A stretch of 16,461 nucleotides of DNA from Verrucomicrobiota bacterium. GTDB taxonomy: Bacteria; Verrucomicrobiota; Verrucomicrobiia; Limisphaerales; AV2. This document shows, one piece after another, positions 13,950 through 16,461 of this stretch. The stretch spans positions 1-16,461 of the forward strand of contig QHOP01000421.1 in NCBI GenBank assembly GCA_003219345.1. The letters run 5' to 3'. The translations under genes were made by a program, and so were the position numbers. The notes beneath the pieces are model-generated. The model saw only the letters and a program-made list of their open reading frames with translations, was not told where the DNA came from and did not search any database. How positions within the stretch are numbered: position 1 is the first letter of the stretch; each line of letters starts with the position of its first letter.

Positions 13950-14918
13950 TTATGCAGCGAATTTCTCAAAAACTTGGGTGCTATGGCAATCCTCGCAAGG
14001 AGCTGAACGCCGTTCGCGTCGTGCCTGTGCGAAGCGTCCTGGTAACGCGAGCAGCGTTTTAACACTGTCCAACTCGCTTATCGAAACACCATAATCTTGC
14101 GTCGTAAAGTTGCACGGTGACGCGATTCCGTCCTCGTTAATGAACAGGAACTGTTCTCCTGGACGGCAGTTCGCCACTGGAACAGTTTCATCACGGCTGC
14201 TGGCTTGAATGCGGAAAAGATACGCATCCCTCCCGCGGAGGCGAACGCCAAGCCCGGCGAGTCGCGCGCGAAGACGAGGAATCTCGTTCCTCAGCCACTC
14301 TGCGTGTTCGGGCGACAGCCGGTGTGTAGGAAAGAAGTCAGGCCGGTCACGGCCGCCAAGTTGATTAAAGGTGATTTCTTCAATTCCCCATCCCGCGAGT
14401 TCGAGACAGAGCCGCTCGAACTCGCCGATGGTCTGTCGCATCAGCACGACATTCGCGCGCAAGCGCGGCCCCTGATTATTTATGCGCTTCGCTTCGGAGA
14501 GTTGAGCGACGGATTCGCGCAGCGCCGCGTAACCTCCCGGCCATCCACGGAGTTCGTCATGAACGGAGCCGATGCCATCTACACTTATCGTCAATTCGTC
14601 GTAATGAGCGAGCACATGGTCGCGCACGGAGGCGCTGCTCAGGGTCGTTCCGTTAGTCGTGCCGCTCACGCGCAGACCGAGTTCCTTGGTGAAGGAAACG
14701 GTGAGACGATTCAGCGCCGAAAACAAAAAAGGTTCGCCCCCGATCCAACTCACCAGAACGGGGTCACCGGCGTTGCGCTGATACTCGGCAAGCATAGAAC
14801 CGAAACGTCGGGCAGCTTCAACGTCCGCTTCACGCCGGGGCCGAGTCACGCGTCTGTCGTAGGCACAGAACGGGCAGCTTAAGTTGCAGCGCTGAGTAAT
14901 TCGCCAGACAACGATCAT
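13950..14918 (-). CDS. Radical SAM protein with SPASM/twitch-like C-terminal cysteines
   Basis: This 322-residue enzyme carries Cys11, Cys15 and Cys18 (CNLSCPFC), which hold the [4Fe-4S] cluster that cleaves S-adenosylmethionine, and the GGEP motif at 60-63 that binds its amino group. TTNGTTL and SVDGIG follow, as in the core barrel. The C-terminal region has Cys251, Cys269 (GIASPC) and Cys308/Cys311 (CEDC). These four cysteines could bind one auxiliary cluster, as in twitch or shortened SPASM domains of peptide- or protein-modifying members. No small precursor peptide gene was found beside it. The start overlaps the VWA stop as ATGA (14915-14918). Substrate unknown; the VWA partner or a cellular protein is possible. 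Confidence 0.9.
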   Translation of the reverse strand: MIVVWRITQRCNLSCPFCAYDRRVTRPRREADVEAARRFGSMLAEYQRNAGDPVLVSWIGGEPFLFSALNRLTVSFTKELGLRVSGTTNGTTLSSASVRDHVLAHYDELTISVDGIGSVHDELRGWPGGYAALRESVAQLSEAKRINNQGPRLRANVVLMRQTIGEFERLCLELAGWGIEEITFNQLGGRDRPDFFPTHRLSPEHAEWLRNEIPRLRARLAGLGVRLRGRDAYLFRIQASSRDETVPVANCRPGEQFLFINEDGIASPCNFTTQDYGVSISELDSVKTLLALPGRFAQARRERRSAPCEDCHSTQVFEKFAA

Positions 14919-15988
14919 GCGCCTCTCTGCTGCAATTGTTTCGGTGAGCGAACCGCATCTCCGTATTGCAATCGGCTGAACTGGCGCGCGAATTCAACCA
15001 GTTCTTCCAGCGATGCGACGCGATGCACATGCCAGCCTTGCTCGTCCCTAGCGCGGCGGATTTCACAGTACGGACCCGATGCTGACGCCGTCCAGTTTGC
15101 CGGCAGGTTCAAAACCAATGTGCCTCCACCCGCAGCTCGCGCCAGAGCCTTCGCGGCGATGTCCCAGCCGGAACTGCCGCGCTCATCGCTATCAAACATC
15201 GTCGAAACTCCGTCGTCCGAGATCACCAGGACGTGCGCGGGACGTGCATCGACTTTTCGCGCTGTGTAAGTGTCGCGCAGCACATGAATCGGAAATGCGG
15301 CCCCGCCGCCGAAGTAGCCGGTAAGCACCGTCAACACTGCTTCATGGTCGCGAACAAAACCTTTTGTCGTCGTGAATTGATTTTTGCCACTCCATAAAGT
15401 CGCTTGCACACGTGCTCCGGCGCGCAATGCCGAAAGACACAGAATCGCGCCTGCCAACGCCGGATAGGAAGTAATTCGCTGTGGATTTGGCATCGAGCCG
15501 GAGCTGTCCACGTAAAGGTCGAGATCGAGCGGTTCACGCTTTGGTTCGCGACCTTCAGTCGTGCCCCAAACACGCTGGACAGTCGTCATGCCGGGAACAA
15601 TGCGCGGGCTTTGGAGCACTGATTGGAGCCAATCAGCGGCATCGAGCGCCTGGCCGATGTCCCACGGTTCCAATCCTTCAGGCAGCGGATCGGTGCTCTC
15701 AGGCACCTTCCGACTTGGGAATGGAATTAAATAGGGACGCGCACGTTCGCGATAATAACGCACCGCTGCGTCGTGGTCTGAAATGTCCAGGCCTGCGGCA
15801 CGCAGAATCTCGCCGAACTGAAACGGTTCCCGGGCTTGACCGCGAGACGGGGCGTTCTGCTGTGCCTCAGTTGGCGTCGCGGCGACTGTATCCTTCGCCT
15901 CACTATCTTCATCGGGAGAGTCGGCTAAGGTCGGGTCTTGAGCAGGATGTATCGCACCGCCACGTTCAGCGACTTCTCGCCAATCCAT
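14915..15988 (-). CDS. VWA (von Willebrand factor A) domain protein, N-terminus uncertain
   Basis: The 357-residue frame has an acidic, low-complexity N-terminal part (about 10-55), a helical linker (EPWDIGQALDAADWLQSVLQ) and a C-terminal VWA domain from about 153. The metal-ion-dependent adhesion site is DSSGS at 161-165 with a late SDDG at 257-260; the middle motif reads GGGA (227-230) where GGGT is usual, so the threonine ligand appears replaced. Intracellular VWA proteins of this kind often work with MoxR-type AAA+ ATPases; none is in the window but the operon continues off the right edge. The ATG at 15988 lacks a ribosome binding site and the same frame stays open back to a TAA at 16037-16039, so translation may really begin at 16079 followed by a frame change. 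Confidence 0.82.
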   Translation of the reverse strand: MDWREVAERGGAIHPAQDPTLADSPDEDSEAKDTVAATPTEAQQNAPSRGQAREPFQFGEILRAAGLDISDHDAAVRYYRERARPYLIPFPSRKVPESTDPLPEGLEPWDIGQALDAADWLQSVLQSPRIVPGMTTVQRVWGTTEGREPKREPLDLDLYVDSSGSMPNPQRITSYPALAGAILCLSALRAGARVQATLWSGKNQFTTTKGFVRDHEAVLTVLTGYFGGGAAFPIHVLRDTYTARKVDARPAHVLVISDDGVSTMFDSDERGSSGWDIAAKALARAAGGGTLVLNLPANWTASASGPYCEIRRARDEQGWHVHRVASLEELVEFARQFSRLQYGDAVRSPKQLQQRGA

Positions 15989-16079
15989 GGTTTGATCCGG
16001 CGAGCGAACCGAAACCTTCCTCCACCCTCCGCGTTGTTACGCAAGCGGGATCGTTCAAAGGTTTTGGTGGCCTATTCAT
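15966..16079 (-). CDS. Short frame with strong ribosome binding site; probable original start of the VWA gene
   Basis: The ATG at 16079 overlaps the metallopeptidase stop as ATGA (16076-16079) and has a perfect AGGAGG four bases upstream. The 37-residue product begins MNRPPKPLNDPACVTTRR, reads GFGSLAGSN, and ends out of frame inside the VWA start. The signals for initiation are the best in the operon, yet the frame is too short to be a likely gene. A one-base indel between about 15990 and 16036 would join it to the VWA frame. It could also be a true small coupling ORF or chance. Confidence 0.4.
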   Translation of the reverse strand: MNRPPKPLNDPACVTTRRVEEGFGSLAGSNHGLARSR

Positions 16080-16461
16080 CGAGCCTCCTCTTGTCGTTTC
16101 GTCGGGTGAGCACTTTCTCGTTCGAAGCGAAAGCGAATGTTGGCTGCTGACTGCCGACGTTTTCGGCCACTAATGGCGCGGTAAACATCAGCGATCCGCA
16201 ATCCGGCGCTACGCTGGAGCCGGTCGTTGATGAGCAGGTCGGTGTAAAGGTTTGCAACCATCGGAGCATGTTGCTCAATGGTTGGCAGCGCCCAACGCAT
16301 CCGCGCAATCATCCTCCCATGGTCGGTCAGCGTTGCGGGTGCGAGAACGTGGTGTCCGATTTCGTGGGCGAGAACTTCCACGGCGTAGCGTTCGACATGA
16401 TTCGCCGCCACTTCCGGCAGGCTCACGACGATTGACTGGTCTTGAAGACGAATCATCGCGA
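16076..16461 (-). CDS. HEIGHH zinc metallopeptidase-like protein, N-terminus beyond the window and C-terminus probably truncated
   Basis: The frame is open to the right edge. The ATG at 16456 is internal or unproven as a start. The zinc-binding motif HEIGHH (HExxH) sits in AVEVLAHEIGHHVLAP, followed about 35 residues later by NLYTDLLINDRLQRSAGLRIADVYRAI, whose acidic DLLIND could supply the third ligand. Metallopeptidase domains of this sort occur fused to, or next to, C-terminal VWA domains, matching the downstream gene. The last 30 residues (SGRKRRQSA to KRQEEAR) are basic and do not look like a continuation of the domain, suggesting a deletion or frame change near 16165. It overlaps the next ATG by four bases. 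A role processing a partner protein in the operon is inferred. Confidence 0.75.
   Translation of the reverse strand, partial: AMIRLQDQSIVVSLPEVAANHVERYAVEVLAHEIGHHVLAPATLTDHGRMIARMRWALPTIEQHAPMVANLYTDLLINDRLQRSAGLRIADVYRAISGRKRRQSAANIRFRFERESAHPTKRQEEAR
16084..16089 (-). promoter_or_regulatory. Consensus ribosome binding site AGGAGG
   Basis: AGGAGG on the minus strand lies four bases before the ATG at 16079. It argues that initiation for the VWA part occurs at 16079 and not at 15988, where no such site exists. Confidence 0.6.

Noticed and set aside
14205..14882. 225-aa plus-strand frame opposite the radical SAM gene
   Set aside because: The radical SAM cysteine motifs on the minus strand settle the strand.
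15988..16079. Programmed ribosomal frameshift joining the 37-codon frame to the VWA frame
   Set aside because: No slippery heptamer or clear downstream structure is visible; an indel is the simpler explanation.
15481..16173. 230-aa plus-strand frame opposite the VWA gene
   Set aside because: It is antisense to the VWA domain and has no features of its own.
1..16461. CRISPR array, rRNA genes or complete insertion sequence
   Set aside because: No regularly spaced repeats, rRNA signatures or transposase genes were seen.

Overview
The window reads like a chromosomal segment of a verrucomicrobial (or closely related PVC-group) bacterium. This is inferred, not proven. It rests on moderately high GC, a secreted Cys-type sulfatase beside a formylglycine-generating enzyme, a secreted ThuA-like protein, intergenic palindromes of a kind I associate with these genomes, and a MobF/integrase element of familiar type.

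Layout. (1) 1-6572, free-living metabolism: a LarA-type nickel racemase cut by the left edge, a 7Fe ferredoxin, a secreted ThuA-like protein, a double-ACT regulator, a secreted sulfatase with a damaged C-terminus, and a convergent formylglycine-generating enzyme that could mature it. The gaps hold three families of hairpin repeats. (2) 6619-10334, a decayed integrative element: tRNA-Ser(CGA), a tyrosine recombinase behind a good sigma70-like promoter, a small conserved-looking protein, and a MobF relaxase/helicase that has lost its histidine metal site and the middle of its helicase. (3) 10286-16461, one tightly packed minus-strand operon that enters from the right edge. It encodes an HEIGHH metallopeptidase (partial), a VWA-domain protein, a radical SAM enzyme with a likely auxiliary cluster, an unrecognised 194-aa protein, a PaaK-like adenylate-forming ligase, an ADP-ribosylglycohydrolase (ARH/DraG), a PnuC nicotinamide riboside transporter and the first ~20 residues of a NadR-like adenylyltransferase. 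Six of the junctions are 4-nt ATGA overlaps, and the others are a 3-nt gap and a 14-nt overlap.

Region 3 is the best candidate for an undescribed system. It couples a VWA/metallopeptidase module and two modification-type enzymes (radical SAM and acyl/aryl-adenylate ligase) to a complete-looking NAD/ADP-ribose branch (ARH, PnuC, NadR). The downstream end has been broken where the mobile element begins, which removed most of nadR.

A recurrent theme is gene damage. The sulfatase tail, the MobF gene, the ARH C-terminus, nadR and the metallopeptidase/VWA junction all show deletions or frame changes. Either this is a genome or strain undergoing local decay, or part of it is assembly error. The clean multi-codon deletions in the sulfatase and MobF argue for real events. 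All family assignments come from reading motifs in the translations; no database search was possible.
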